Origin: Stictocephala bisonia
Taxonomy: Eukaryota > Arthropoda > Insecta > Hemiptera > Membracidae
Direction: 5' to 3'
NCBI GenBank assembly: GCA_035578905.1
Contig: JAQJVL010000001.1
Location: 6,548,488-6,612,487 of the forward strand
DNA length: 64,000 nt
Positions 44,354-58,780 of the stretch are shown in pieces (position 1 is the stretch's first letter; every line of letters starts with the position of its first letter). The notes below the pieces were generated by a model, which had not been told where the DNA came from, searched no databases, and saw nothing but the letters and a program-made list of their open reading frames with translations. Made by a program: the position numbers and the translations under genes.

Positions 44354-45370
44354 CACTTTATACTACTACAGTACATAGGGTCTCTTAAATATACAAATTC
44401 CCCATCCTAAACTGGGATAGTGACGATATATACCTTTCATTGTAACTGAGAAATGTTTTGCTTACAGAACATAAGACAGAAAACATAACTGAATCAAACA
44501 AACAAGTGGAGATGTTGCACTTATTATGTTTTAAAAATAACAGAAATTCTGAGTTGTTATGATTATTTTTACCTACTCACAAGCGTTCTCAAACGAATGA
44601 ATGTTCAGAGTTCGGAGTTTATGTCGAAATGAAACTCGTAACTTTGTTTGTTACGCTCATTTAAGTTACCCAAATAAACCATGAGGTATTTAGATAAAAC
44701 TCAGTTACATATTTCGTTTCGTACTTTTCTTCCAAGCATTCATTGTTTTGCTTCATTTTGCATTTTGTAAACCTTTGGCCTCTAATTATTTGTAACAGTA
44801 TTTTTTTTTAATACCAATATTGGATAAATTTGCATTTTGCAAATGAGAAAAGCCTTTGAATCGTTTATTATCTTCACGGCATTGACACAAAAACTAACTA
44901 ATTTTTGTAGTTATTCCACCTTTTCAATCATTTTCTTTTCTTTATTAATTTATGTTACCATTAAACAACATTTATTACCTGCTCCTTGTTTGCACATAAA
45001 TATTTTAAGATTAATCGTAATAAATTTCGCACTGTCTAAATTCATGCTGTCTATTAGTTAGTAGTATACAAATAAAACCTATTATAATCAGGTTATTTTA
45101 AGGTTTCACTCAATTATTCTTTTTCTCATGCAAAGGGAGAGTATTTTTTTATGATATGATTTATCCGCAGTAATAACTCAATAAAACGTTGATGACCTCT
45201 GAAGATAAAATATACTTGCCACCATCGTAAAATATATCTGTAAATTACATAGTATTAGACTTTCAAAGTATCGCATAGTATTAATTAAGTATATAGTACG
45301 AAAAAATAATCATTCACTATTTGTAAGTAAAATACGTTTTCTTAAAAACACTTGTATAACCTTTACAAGA
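44354..45370. other. Intron without a recognisable element
   Basis: AT-rich; an open frame at 44837-45061 has no motif and poor composition for a real gene. Confidence 0.4.
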
Positions 45371-45575
45371 TACTACTGTTCATGTATGGGTGGGTGGGTG
45401 GGTCAATACTACTGTACATGTATGGATGGGCGGGTGGGTCAATACTACTGTACATGTATGGGTGGGTGGGTGGGTCAATACTAATGCCCATGTTTGGCTT
45501 GGTGAGTGGGTCAATACTACTATACGTGTATGGGTGGGCGGTTGGGTCAATACTACAGTACGTGTATGGGTATAA
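45371..45575 (+). repeat. 36-bp G-rich minisatellite (array 2 of 3)
   Basis: Between five and six units of TACTACTGTACATGTATGGG followed by TGGGTGGGTGGGTCAA. GGGTGGGTGGGTGGG, a canonical parallel G-quadruplex sequence, occurs at 45388-45402 and 45460-45474. The unit is clearly related to that at 23480-23727. The 12-codon period leaves frames open on both strands. Confidence 0.94.
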
Positions 45576-45849
45576 ACGGTTCTTTAGCAAAACTAACACC
45601 ATTTTCTGCACCTGATTTGAGACTACCTATAACTTTGGCCTCATGACGTTTTGCTCTATCTCACCTCCTTCATCTTTAGGTAGAGCTAGATTTTCAATTT
45701 GTGCGTGTAAATCAAATTGGTTGATTTACGGCCTCTAAGAGTAGACACGTACAAATATTTATAAGTACGGTTAATATTATAATACATATTATAAGACATA
45801 TATGTGCCAAGTGTATTAAACGTTTTCCTATTGGCTTTAAACAATAATA

Positions 45850-47790
45850 AACTACGTTATTTAGTCACTGTACAGTTTACCAAATATATTAGAAACGATC
45901 TAAGGGTATTCCGGTCGGTATTGTTGGTCGTTATTATCTTATCTGTCTTGGACATGCAGATAACGATACGAGGCATCGACCACGACCCTCAATGACCCAT
46001 TTAGTCACTGGAAAGTTTACCAAGTATATCAGAAACAATCTAAGGGTATTCCGGTCGGTATTGTTGGTCGTTCTTATCTGTCTTGGACATGCAGATAACG
46101 ATACGAGGCATCGACCACGACCCTCAATGATCCATTTAGTCACTGGAAAGTTTACCAAGTATATCAGAAACAATCTAAGGGTATTCCGGTCAGTATTGTT
46201 CGTCGTTCTTATCTGTCTTGGACATGCAGATAACGATACGAGGCATCGACCACGACCCTCAATGACCCATTTAGTCACTGGACAGTTTACCAAGTATATC
46301 AGAAACAATCTGAGGGTATTCCGGTCGGTATTGTTGGTCGTTCTTATCTGTCTTGGACATGAAGATAACGACAGCGAGGCATCTGTCACGACCCACAATG
46401 TCCCATTTAGTCACTAGACAGTTTACCAAGTATATCAGAAACAATCTGAGGGTATTCCGGTCGGTATTGTTGGTCGTTATTATCTTATCTGTCTTGGACA
46501 TGAAGATAACGATACGAGGCATCGACCACAACCCTCAATGACCCATTTAGTCACTAGACAGTTTACCAAGTATATCAGAAACAATCTGAGGGTATTCCGG
46601 TCGGTATTGTTGGTCGTTATTATCTTATCTGTCTTGGACATGCAGATAACGATACGAGGCATCGACCACGACCCTCAATGACCCATTTAGTCACTGGACA
46701 GTTTACCAAGTATATCAGAAACAATCTAAGGGTATTCCGGTCGGTATTGTTGGTCGTTCTTATCTGTCTTGGACATGCAGATAACGATACGAGGCATCGA
46801 CCACGACCCTCAATGACCCATTTAGTCACTGGAAAGTTTACCAAGTATATCAGAAACAATCTAAGGGTATTCCGGTCGGTATTGTTGGTCGTTCTTATCT
46901 GTCTTGGACATGCAGATAACGATACGAGGCATCGACCACGACCCTCAATGACCCATTTAGTCACTGGAAAGTTTACCAAGTATATCAGAAACAATCTAAG
47001 GGTATTCCGGTCGGTATTGTTGGTCGTTCTTATCTGTCTTGGACATGCAGATAACGATACGAGGCATCGACCACGACCCTCAATGACCCATTTAGTCACT
47101 GGAAAGTTTACCAAGTATATCAGAAACAATCTGAGGGTATTCCGGTCGGTATTGTTGGTCGTTCTTATCTGTCTTGGACATGAAGATAACGACAGCGAGG
47201 CATCTGTCACGACCCACAATGTCCCATTTAGTCACTAGACAGTTTACCAAGTATATCAGAAACAATCTGAGGGTATTCCGGTCGGTATTGTTGGTCGTTA
47301 TTATCTTATCTGTCTTGGACATGAAGATAACGATACGAGGCATCGACCACAACCCTCAATGACCCATTTAGTCACTAGACAGTTTACCAAGTATATCAGA
47401 AACAATCTGAGGGTATTCCGGTCGGTATTGTTGGTCGTTATTATCTTATCTGTCTTGGACATGAAGATAACGATACGAGGCATCGACCACAACCCTCAAT
47501 GACCCATTTAGTCACTAGACAGTTTACCAAGTACATCAGAAACAATCTGAGGGTATTCCGGTCAGTATTTTTGGTCGTTCTTATCTTATCTGTCTTGGAC
47601 ATGTAGATAACGACGACGAGGTGTCTGTCACGACCCACAATGACCCATTTAGTCACTAGACAGTTTACCAAGTATATCAGCAACAATCTAAGGGTATTCC
47701 GGTCGGTATTTGTTCGTTATTATCTTATCTGTCTTGGACATGAAGATAACGATGACGAGGCATCGACCACGACCCGCAATGATCTACCTC
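45850..47790. repeat. 135-141-bp satellite array with 821-bp higher-order repeat
   Basis: About 14 monomers, each starting near CCCATTTAGTCACTGGACAG and containing CAAGTATATCAGAAACAATC, GGGTATTCCGGTCGGTATTG and GTCTTGGACATGCAGATAAC. Monomer starts are at about 45991, 46126, 46261, 46397, 46537, 46677, 46812, 46947, 47082, 47218, 47358, 47498, 47639; spacing is 135-136 or 140-141, the longer form having an extra TTATC. The block near 46261-46540 recurs at 47082-47361. The 45-codon short monomer keeps long frames open on both strands; these are not genes. Confidence 0.97.
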
Positions 47791-48144
47791 AACAAAGATA
47801 ACGACGACAAAGTTTTGGGCACATAACGGATTTTGACACCTTTTCATATAGCTGAACTCATATTATATCATCAAATCCATACATAGAGGATGGCTAAACG
47901 TCAAATTACAGTTATTTGCAAGTATCAAGTTATATATTTCTTTAAATTTATATTTTTAATTTACATTAAAAAATTTAATCTCTATTAAGAATTATTTTAG
48001 TAATTTTATATCTCATTGAGTGTGTGAAATCAACATTTTATTTTACTTTTGGTCACCATTTTGTTTCTACAAATGTCAGAAAGTCGTACTTATCGCTAAT
48101 TACATTGGGTACTTACATTGAAAAGTTTGTAAGGTTTCTGGGTA
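47791..48144. other. AT-rich intron sequence
   Basis: Nothing recognisable. Confidence 0.5.
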
Positions 48145-48146
48145 TA

Positions 48147-48180
<34 letters not shown>

Positions 48181-48385
48181 TTTTTTTAGGAGAGGTTAAT
48201 TCTTTTCAACCTTACTCATCCCATATTAATCTGTGTGAGGAACTTATCAAACAGAGAAAGGGTGAGAACCAGTACAGTACAAGGTGAATATTACTGAAAA
48301 AACTATTACTCAGTGTCAGGATTCGAACCTGCACTATCTCTAACTCAAGTACTAAGTTCTGACGCCTTAGGCCGCTCGCTTTCCT
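48145..48385 (-). mobile_element. tRNA-derived SINE, second family, copy 2, with TA/poly-T tail
   Basis: A (TA)n then poly-T run (48145-48188) adjoins AACCTTACTCATCCCATATT, GAGGAACTTATCAAACAGAG and ACAAGGTGAATATTACTGAA. On the minus strand GCGAGCGGCCTAAGGCGTCA is an A-box region and GCAGGTTCGAATCCTGAC a near-perfect B box. It is the same family as 37826-38045. Confidence 0.87.
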
Positions 48386-49604
48386 AAGTTTACAGATTGC
48401 TCATTAAGGTGTGAATAAGCAATTAATAGAAAATGAAATGCGTAGCATTTTTTTTTAAATTTAATTAATTCATGCTATGATATAATCGTCAGGTTACCAA
48501 AAATATGTTTTATTTTCATTCCGTCTTTATGAAAATCATTTCTAAAACCAATTTATTTGTATACATAAAAGCACGTATATTTTTTATTACACATTATATA
48601 AATTGTTAAAGCACACAGTTATGCATGTAAAAATGTTAATACAAATATATAAAGTTTTTTTTCATCTATTAATCAAGTTAATCTTTGATCATTTCATATT
48701 TAACTATTATGTTGGGACAGACTAATTGGAAATAAAATTGTTAATAGCTGCTATTTGGCTGAAATATTTTTTTTCATACCAATGTAATTTTATTCATTAT
48801 ATGTTACATAAATGTATAATAATAACTGGAATAGTCCTTAAAATCGCAAGCTTGATACTGGTATTTATTGTATTTCTATGAACACCTTTACAAAGAATTT
48901 TCGGCCGAAAAATTATGTTTAGCAATTTTGTTGTTACAATTTTGTTCTGGTAAGGATAATATGATGGTCAGGAAATTGTGGAAAATAAAAAAAGCATAAA
49001 AGAGCACAATTGAAATTCTGTTAATATTAACATATGAACAGCGTGGAGTTATATTTTTTTATCATGCCGGGACATCGTTAATTAACAGTTGACAAAGTGA
49101 GTAACAAGAGAGAGGGCTCGTGATGGGCTGTCAGGCCCAGAGAACTAAATGACAGCACCGCCGGTGTGTTCACATGTCATACACTGACACTGACTCAGCC
49201 GTGTTTATCATTTGACATTCGTTATTGACAGATAGAAATGTTCTCTTTGACTCTGATTTAACTTAGAAGGGCGTTGATCAAGTGATGCTCTCCCACTGTG
49301 TCGTTTTTATACAAATTTCTCAGTTTCAACTTATGCTTTTTATCGTCATATAAGATGGTAGCCAAACATGTGTTATGTTAGTTTTCAGTCTAAAATTATT
49401 TGTTTGATATCATATACGAAATGTACATTTACATTTTGCGTTCTTTTGCCGTACATTTTGTACAAGAATAGATGTATATGGGAGTCGTATAATATATGAG
49501 TTTGATAGTTTTAGGTTGATTTTGTCTTATCTATAGATCACGATGTCAACCTACGTGGTAACATATATGCATTTTACAGTTACATATATTTGTTGTGTTA
49601 TATA
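48386..49604. other. Intron; GC-richer patch 49080-49260
   Basis: AT-rich apart from a patch with GATGGGCTGTCAGGCCCAGA and GACAGCACCGCCGGTGTGTT. No gene or named motif. Confidence 0.4.
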
Positions 49605-49920
49605 ACAGTGAGTTATAGTGTTGAGAGATAACTGCTTTTTAGTGGAAATACGTGTAATTGAGTTACAGTTTAAGAGATGTCACTGATTTATATTGCTATG
49701 GGATATCACTGAGTTATAGTAATATAACACTGAGATATATTGCTAAGAGATTTCTCTGAGTTATAGTGATATGAGATCACTGAGCTATAGTGCTTGGATA
49801 TATCACTGAGTTATAGTGCTAACATATATCACTGAGTTAATATACTAAGGAGTCATAAAGTTATAGTGCTATGATATAGCTCTAATTTATATTTCTATGA
49901 GATATTGTTGAGTTGTATCT
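49605..49920. repeat. Degenerate short tandem repeat (CACTGAGTTATAGT)
   Basis: About ten units of 30-36 bp of the type TATCACTGAGTTATAGTGCT followed by AAGAGA; strongly diverged. Confidence 0.85.
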
Positions 49921-50505
49921 CACTACGAGAAGCATCTCCGATAGTGGAAAATAGAAAATAGCAAATTGGGTCTGGCGATATCGTGAGTTTACCACTATAT
50001 CATAAATCATAAAGACAGTCCTGAGAAAACTGTCTTTTTAATTACCAAATACTATGCCTACAAATTACATAAAACGTTTTGGCATAAGAGCTTTCTACAA
50101 ATCGCATATTTTTTAGTTTTGAAAAAGTATTAAATATCAATATTGAATATTTAAGGAAGATTAATACCATATTAAGAGCAAACTGAAATTCTGATAGTTA
50201 GGTTCTGGCTTGTTTAATGCTTTCCGTTTGGTCAACCTCTTTTTTGTAACTATGGAAATCCAAAAAAATCATCCTTAGTTTCTTAGGAACGAAAAAAGCT
50301 CCCCAACTGTTTAGTTGTAGTTGTACATTTGGCTAAATAATACTGCAAACCATCCTTAACACTTCTGTAGTTGCGTACATCACTGTGACACGAGATGTCG
50401 CATGAGCTAATTTCTTACCCTATGTAGAATTCTTTATTTGTTATTGTTGTTATACTCTGTCCTACACATTTAAGTAAAATACTAACTATAACAGTTGTCG
50501 ATAAC
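49921..50505. other. Intron sequence without a recognisable element
   Basis: Nothing supported. Confidence 0.4.
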
Positions 50506-50841
50506 GGAACTGTTCCGTTAATTCACTACCATTAATTTTTCCGTTACTTCACTACCACTACTTTTTTATCACAATTACGGTTAGGTTAGGTGGCTACTAC
50601 AATTGATCACAAACTGGTAAATCCAATGATTGACTTACCACCGAATGCAATCTCCGTATGTAAGTACTTGGAAAGCGATAAGATAAGGTCAGAGATATCA
50701 GATTCCTGGCATATAAGGAATACCACAGTGGACGTAAAAATTATTGGGGAAGAGTTTTTAGAGCAAAAGAATATTTATCAAGTGGTAGTGAATTAACGGA
50801 AAGAAAAAAAAGTAATGGTAGTAAATTAACGGAAAAGATCC
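50506..50841 (+). mobile_element. MITE copy D, intact ORF
   Basis: The terminal motif TTCCGTTAATTCACTACC is doubled at both ends (second copy TTCCGTTACTTCACTACCAC at about 50538; right pair at 50779 and 50817). GGTTAGGTTAGG lies just before the open frame. Structure and order match copies A, B and C. Confidence 0.88.
50590..50796 (+). CDS. 68-codon ORF inside MITE copy D, unknown function
   Basis: The frame starts at TTGGCTACTACAATTGATC-type sequence (the TTAGGTGG repeat directly before it; no good ATG) and reads ATTIDHKLVNPMIDLPPNAI, CKYLESDKIRSEISDSW, IRNTTVDVKIIGEEFLEQKN and YQVVVN, stopping inside the terminal inverted repeat. It matches the minus-strand frame of copy A. I recognise no domain, signal peptide or membrane segment. 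The DKIR and EQKN charged stretch could be a fragment of a larger protein captured by the element. Base changes between copies are mostly non-synonymous, so evidence for function is lacking. Confidence 0.35.
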   Translation: MATTIDHKLVNPMIDLPPNAISVCKYLESDKIRSEISDSWHIRNTTVDVKIIGEEFLEQKNIYQVVVN

Positions 50842-51656
50842 TCGACAGCATATTAGGTAGTATTTCTTATAATATGTTTTATAATTATAACTAACATTTA
50901 CTTGAAAATGAATGTAAAATACTTAAATGTGAATATTTAGATTAAAACTTTAAAACTAAGACAGAATATGTTTGAAATAGATATTACTGGACAAAAATAA
51001 GGCAGGAACTGTCTTTATACTGCTTTATGATGGAACCTTTAACATACATGTTTTAGATGGTTGAATGCAGTTTTTGCATTCGTCAACATTTTTCACCGGC
51101 TTCATTTGAACAAATTGCACGTTGAGGACTGGATATATTTCCTCCGTGTAGCTTTACTAATGGCTCCTCCTGCTCTCCAATAACTAAAATTATATTCTCA
51201 CTATTACTTCCTGTTTCATTCAACCCCATTCGCAACTATCCGTTCACACTGTCATTAGACATTATTTTAAAAATATAACTTTATATAATCATTTAGACAA
51301 CAATTATTTACATAGTAGAACCACTAAATGAAGATTAATATTACGGCATTGAGAACACTGAAACAGTTGTTCGCGTGGGGTAATACGTTACTCACGTACT
51401 GATTATATTGACAAAAAAAGGCCATGGACCAATACATAGGAGGTTAAGAGAACTTTAGCTGCCGAACCTCAGGGAATTATATGCACAAGACCAAGAGAGT
51501 TGAGGTCATCAAAAATAAAATGGCCGGGGTAACAAGATACACCACGTTACCTCTGGAATTGTAATTAAAAATAATAATTTAATTATGTTGCTGTAATTGC
51601 TATTGTTGTTAAGCTGGTTTATTTATTATTATTATTATTTTTTTTTTTTACCTCAG
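50842..51656. other. Intron end before the fifth receptor exon
   Basis: AT-rich; ends in a (TTA)n/poly-T pyrimidine tract and CCTCAG acceptor. Confidence 0.5.
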
Positions 51657-51793
51657 GTGAGCTTGTCTATATCCATCCTGCTGTCACTGACTGTGTTCTT
51701 CCTGCTGCTGGCTGAAATTATTCCCCCCACCTCCCTCGTAGTCCCACTGCTAGGCAAGTTTGTACTCTTCACCATGATCCTGGACACCTTCAG
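51657..51793 (+). CDS. nAChRalpha: nAChR alpha exon: TM2 pore helix and TM3
   Basis: Acceptor TTTTACCTCAG ends at 51656; donor GTTTGT begins at 51794. It begins in phase 0 and reads [45 protein letters not shown], leaving AG for S. TM2 lines the channel; together with the preceding GEK the rings of glutamate at both ends of TM2 and the absence of an inserted proline are those of a cation-selective channel. The TM2-TM3 linker IIPPTS couples binding to gating. The longer open frame 51597-51908 simply reads through into the introns. Confidence 0.98.
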
Positions 51794-52297
51794 GTTTGTT
51801 TTAACTATTAGTTTTAGCCATAAATATTCAAAACCGATATCACAACAATGTTTACTAAACAAAATATTTTGGATTTCTTTAAATAGTTTCGTTAAATTTT
51901 TCCTTTAGCATACTAAAACAGAGCATATAAACAGTGTGTTAGATAAGTGGCTGATAAAGCAGTTATTTCAAAATTCATACATATTAAAATGTACTTATAA
52001 ATTATAAAAATAATTATTAATCCTATTGCAAGGAGATTAATTAAAAGGGGCTGCTATTCTTTACGATAACAGATTACCTAAAATAAAATTCTTACCTTTT
52101 AAATGAACATACGTGCATTATTATTTCTACTTAATCTCAATTAATTAGATTAATCTTGATGTGCCTTTCCCAAACAGTAGAAGGTATTTATTTGTTATTT
52201 ATTCATTTATATAGTTATTTTTCATGCCAGGAATGCAACCTTTAGTAACATGTTTACGTAATACGTTTTTATTTTTTATTTTATTTATTTATTCTTT

Positions 52298-54303
<2,006 letters not shown>

Positions 54304-55518
54304 ACAGGGTGTTTAGCAAGAGTTGGCACAACTGCAGGATATGACAGTAGACATAAAAATAAGCAAAAAAGTTCCTGTAAACATGTGACCTATCTCACCT
54401 TCTTAGATGTCTATCTATATGTATGTGTTTATTATTTAAAAAATTATATCTCAAACATGGTTTGAAATAATAATTTGAAACTTGACATATTTGCTAATAT
54501 AGTTAGGGGTAGGATAAAAAAAGTAACAAAATTATCTCTATCAGTTTTTAAATGGCAACCATAAGAAATGTTAAAAGTTAAATAACTTCAAAACTATTAT
54601 TTGTATTGAAAATGTATTACACTACTTTAATTTTGTAAATTTAATAACAAATCCAAGGATAATTAAATTATAAAAATAGGTTTAAAAATAAAAGAGTAAA
54701 GCACTTTTTCATGTATGCTTGTTTAGGGTTTTTCATTTGTATATAAGTATAAAGTTTTCATTCATTTGTGTATAAAGTTTACTAACCAAATTTATAACTT
54801 CATAGTCATAATAGACAGCTGTTTTTAATTATTTTAACTAAAGTATGCATTTCTGAAGAAGGACGTCACATTGAACAGCATTTATAATACATTTGTACAA
54901 CTTGTGTTTCATGTAAAATAAATTTCTTTATTAAAAAAAGCTATTTTTTAGGAAACCCTAAACAAAAACAAGCATACGTGAAAAGGTGCTTCACATAAAA
55001 ACAGCTGATATTTAAAATAATTAAAAAGAGCTTTTTATAAAGGCTGTGACATGCATTTGGTTAGTAAACTTTATACGAACGAAAAACCCCTAAACAAGCA
55101 TATATGAAAAAGTGCTTTACTCTTTTATTTTCAAACCTATTTTTAAAATTGAGGTATCTTTCGATTTGTTATTAAATTTACAAAATTAAAGTAGCGTAAC
55201 ACATTTGCAATACAAATAATGGTTTTAATGTTATTTAACGTTTAACATTTCTATTGCTGCCATTTTGATACTGATAGAGATAACTTTGTTACTTTTTTAT
55301 TTTAGACTACACCTAACTAGGTAAGTAAATATGCCAAGTTTCAAATTATTAGCTCAAACCATGTTTGAGAATAATTTGTTTAAAGTAAAAAACACATAAA
55401 GATAGATAGACACTTAAGATGGCAATAAAGGCCACATGTTTACAGGAACTTGTTTGCTTATTTTTATGTCTACTATCATATTCTGAAGTTGTGCCAACCT
55501 CTCGCGAAACACCCTGTA
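54304..55518. mobile_element. Foldback element, 1.2 kb
   Basis: ACAGGGTGTTTAGCAAGAGT at the left and CTCTCGCGAAACACCCTGTA at the right end are inverted. The arms extend inward with high similarity: AAAGTTCCTGTAAACATGTG pairs with CACATGTTTACAGGAACTTG; TGCACTTTTTCATGTATGCT-like sequence near 54703 pairs with AGCATATATGAAAAAGTGCT near 55097. Arms are about 560 bp and the middle is short. No transposase remains. Confidence 0.88.
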
Positions 55519-56427
55519 TGTAAAATAATAAACTACTATCAAGATTGTTGATATTTTGTAGAATAATTGATAATTTTTTTAGAAATTATTGTCATAATAA
55601 ACATGTGTAAGTTATATTAAATTTTGATAAGAAAACCTGTTGTCTCGTTAGTTATTTATAACTAGTATTTTATACAAATAAATGTTTAATTTTTCAACAT
55701 TTTTCACTAAAAAAGGCTGTTTAACATGTTTTAATGTAAAACGTAACATACTTTTCAGTTGGTAAGAAAATTACCCCACCCCCACCATGTCATGCAACAC
55801 TCAATGTATCCTGAAAACTGAATCACACATGTGGAGTCGTATTTCATAAATTATTTATTTAAATCCAACATTTCTTCTGTTATTACTTTCTTACTTACGA
55901 AGATGTATTAGGAGATGAATCTCTTATCCAATTACTCCGTTATTTGCCATTTTTGTTGCTTATTTTGTTATTTAATTTTTTTGCAGTGAAATTAAATAGT
56001 TCACTTCGGGCAATTTTTAGTTTATCCAATAAATTGTATGGAGCACAAGTAAATAAAAGTTGATCCAGTTAAATACATTCATATTAATTGTTGACCTAGA
56101 CAGATTATATATGTGTTTGAAAATTTGTTTATTTTTATTTTTAACAAGTCCTTTACTAATGTTGAATATATTTAAACTTGAATAAAACTTATGAAAATCA
56201 TATTCCAAATGACTATTTTGTATTTCATAATACAATATTTAATGGTAACTATTTAACTTAAAAGTGGTCAGTCAATTCCGGGTTGTTTTATTATTATAAC
56301 TTTGTACTGATTATGATGGAATAAATTCATTTATTCATTTATTCATTTATTCATTTATTCATTCATTTTATTCATTCACTTTTGTAATATACATAGAATG
56401 AATTTTTATCTACATATCTCTATAATG

Positions 56428-56430
<3 letters not shown>
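55519..56430. other. AT-rich intron; short TTCATTTA repeats at 56322-56375
   Basis: The only structure is a run of TTTATTCA units near the end. Nothing coding. Confidence 0.5.
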
Positions 56431-56523
<93 letters not shown>

Positions 56524-56567
56524 CGCGTGCGCGCGCGCGTGCGTGCGTGCGTGTGTATACACATGAT
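56431..56567 (+). repeat. (GT)n followed by (GC/GT)n, Z-DNA-prone tract
   Basis: About 45 GT repeats, one GG break near 56520, then GCGCGTGCGCGCGCGCGTGC and GTGCGTGTGTATACACATG, alternating purine and pyrimidine throughout. Just downstream AAGGCCGCGGCCTT (56618-56631) is a perfect palindrome. Confidence 0.97.
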
Positions 56568-58337
56568 ACTTCATATTTCTACGAAATATCAGCTAGGGGA
56601 TTGAGGTCGGGGAGGGGAAGGCCGCGGCCTTGATTGGAATGCGGAAAGCTCGTCACTACGTTATCACATCGATGATTATCAGTCGTTTAAATGGCTTAAA
56701 GGGATTTAAATGTCCGCGCCCGTTATTACTGTTAAGACTTTTACTGTTTCATCGAGAGTCTTAAATTATTTATTGAAAAGAAGTTGGGTGACTGCATCTT
56801 ATAATTAATCTGAATATTAATGGTTTTACGTAATATTTCCCCCTTTAACAACAACAAATATTCCCCCATTTGAATTAAGATTATGTGTTTCAGAGTTTTC
56901 TTATTTACAATCCTATCAATTATTGATTATTCATAAACTTATATCACACCTGAAAAGTTATTTATTATATAATAGAGAGTAGTTTTGCATAATTTGTGAC
57001 ATATTAATCATATTAGAAATGTATATTCATTTTCTAAAAACAAATGCGTTGACTTGACATCTATTTATGCAAAATGTCAAGTTTTGTCAAAGTACCTAAT
57101 CATGGTTTGTTTCTTTCCTGAACATTTTATGGTAGTTTCAGCACTGTCATTACCGTACATGAAAAGTTAGGTAATATTTTTAATATGATGTTCAGATGAA
57201 GTTAAATGTTCAACCAGCAAAACAGAAATATTGGGACGGTATATAAATTCAAATCTTAGTTTAACAAACATTTGTCAATAAGTAATTCAAATGTTGTTCT
57301 TTTAACAATTTTTAAGAAACCAAATAGTTTTCATTGTAAACATATTTTTAAATTTAATAAAATAATAATATGTGCATCTAAATACATACCTTACACAATA
57401 TTTAAAAAAAATGACACTTAAATATAAAGAAAATTAATTAATTAGCTAGATATTTACAACTTATCAGAGCGAAGAATACTTTGAATAAGTCAAATAAGAT
57501 TCCACAACTTGCAAGCTTTAGTTCCATGGTCTTTTATTAAAGCTCTTTTTAATAATACTGGTTGTGACGTTATTTTTCTTACTATAAGGTTAGAGTCAAT
57601 GTTCATGACAGACTTTTTTGATTAATTTCGTAATAATTAATCGTATTTGTCAGTTAGTTCGATATTTCCAACTCTTATAGAGTTAAAAAAACTAATACGT
57701 CATTTTTACGGATACAAAAAACCCTGACTTATCCTGGTGCTATTTACTAATGCAGCTTATGTACAATAAAAACCACAACAAAGAGAGTCAAACAACAAAC
57801 CTAAACAACTACGTAAATATGAACAAATAAGAGTAACCATCAGAAATCCGTGTTTTATTTCAAATGGCTAAAATCTAAAACAACTATGAAGACAATACAA
57901 CCCAAACGATAAAAAAAATACAAACTACAAAATGATTACATATCAATCAAAAATTCAAAAAATTATTTAAAAATTTATTTTTTACGATTTAGATTTAATA
58001 ATATATAATTAGTTGTAAATAACGTATAAAAAATAAATAATTCATAATAATATACGATTGTTTCCTTTATACATATTGGAAATCTCTAACCAATCGACAA
58101 TCCTGAACAATCAATTACCAACTAATAATTTTTAAGAAGAACTCGAGCAATAAATCGTGGTTATAGTAAATTTTTGCATTTTTTTCTCAACATCTGGTCT
58201 AAATATTATTTTTTATTCCGTTACATTCTGTGATTATTGATATATATAAATAAAATATATACTTTGTATTATGCAATTATTTAACGCTGATTTTGGAATT
58301 ATGAATACATACATTGTTTAATTCATTGTTGGTTTAG
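56568..58337. other. Intron before the last visible receptor exon
   Basis: A GC-richer start (56600-56660) then AT-rich sequence; no element supported. Confidence 0.45.
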
Positions 58338-58484
58338 TATATGTGTGACGGTGGTGGTGCTGAACGTACATTTTCGTTCGCCACAAACGCACACAATGGC
58401 GCCTTGGGTCAAGCGCGTGTTTATCCACATCCTTCCCCGCCTTCTGGTCATGCGGCGTCCACACTACCAGATGGATAAGCGAAG
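58338..58484 (+). CDS. nAChRalpha: nAChR alpha exon: end of TM3 and start of cytoplasmic loop
   Basis: Acceptor GGTTTAG ends at 58337; donor GTAACT begins at 58485. The initial T completes S from the previous exon, then [40 protein letters not shown] and PHYQMDKR, leaving AG for the next codon. The first part finishes TM3; the remainder is the membrane-proximal amphipathic start of the M3-M4 cytoplasmic loop, whose basic residues influence conductance in this family. The next exon should carry the variable loop; I could not find it before the end of the window. Confidence 0.97.
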
Positions 58485-58555
58485 GTAACTTTTGAAAACT
58501 TTAAGTTGAAATGATAAAATTAAAAGACACTAAGACGTCTTTAACTGACTAGTTT

Positions 58556-58562
58556 ATATATA

Positions 58563-58622
<60 letters not shown>
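58556..58622. repeat. (TA)n microsatellite
   Basis: About 30 TA dinucleotides with one TC interruption near its start. Confidence 0.96.
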
Positions 58623-58629
<7 letters not shown>

Positions 58630-58631
58630 CT

Positions 58632-58780
58632 ATATATTACAATACAAGTGACGTCACACGACACAAATTTATAAGAATGTAAGCTCCTTTGTCCCTTTTG
58701 TATGAGGAAGGTAAATTTGGTTTTCTGGAATCGGTCACCATATTATTTGTACATTCTGTATTAATATTGAATTTTTTTTT
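58632..58780. mobile_element. Short copy of foldback MITE family 3
   Basis: ACAATACAAGTGACGTCACA, CGACACAAATTTATAAGAAT on the left and GAATCGGTCACCATATTATT, TGTACATTCTGTATTAATAT on the right match parts of both arms at 37379-37660. Confidence 0.7.

Noticed and set aside
46620..47238. Open frames of 186-199 codons on both strands
   Set aside because: They arise from the 135-bp (45-codon) monomer period; both strands open over the same bases argues against coding.
51597..51908. Single-exon 103-codon membrane protein
   Set aside because: The hydrophobic part is TM2-TM3 of the receptor exon; flanks are intron read-through past clear AG and GT splice sites.
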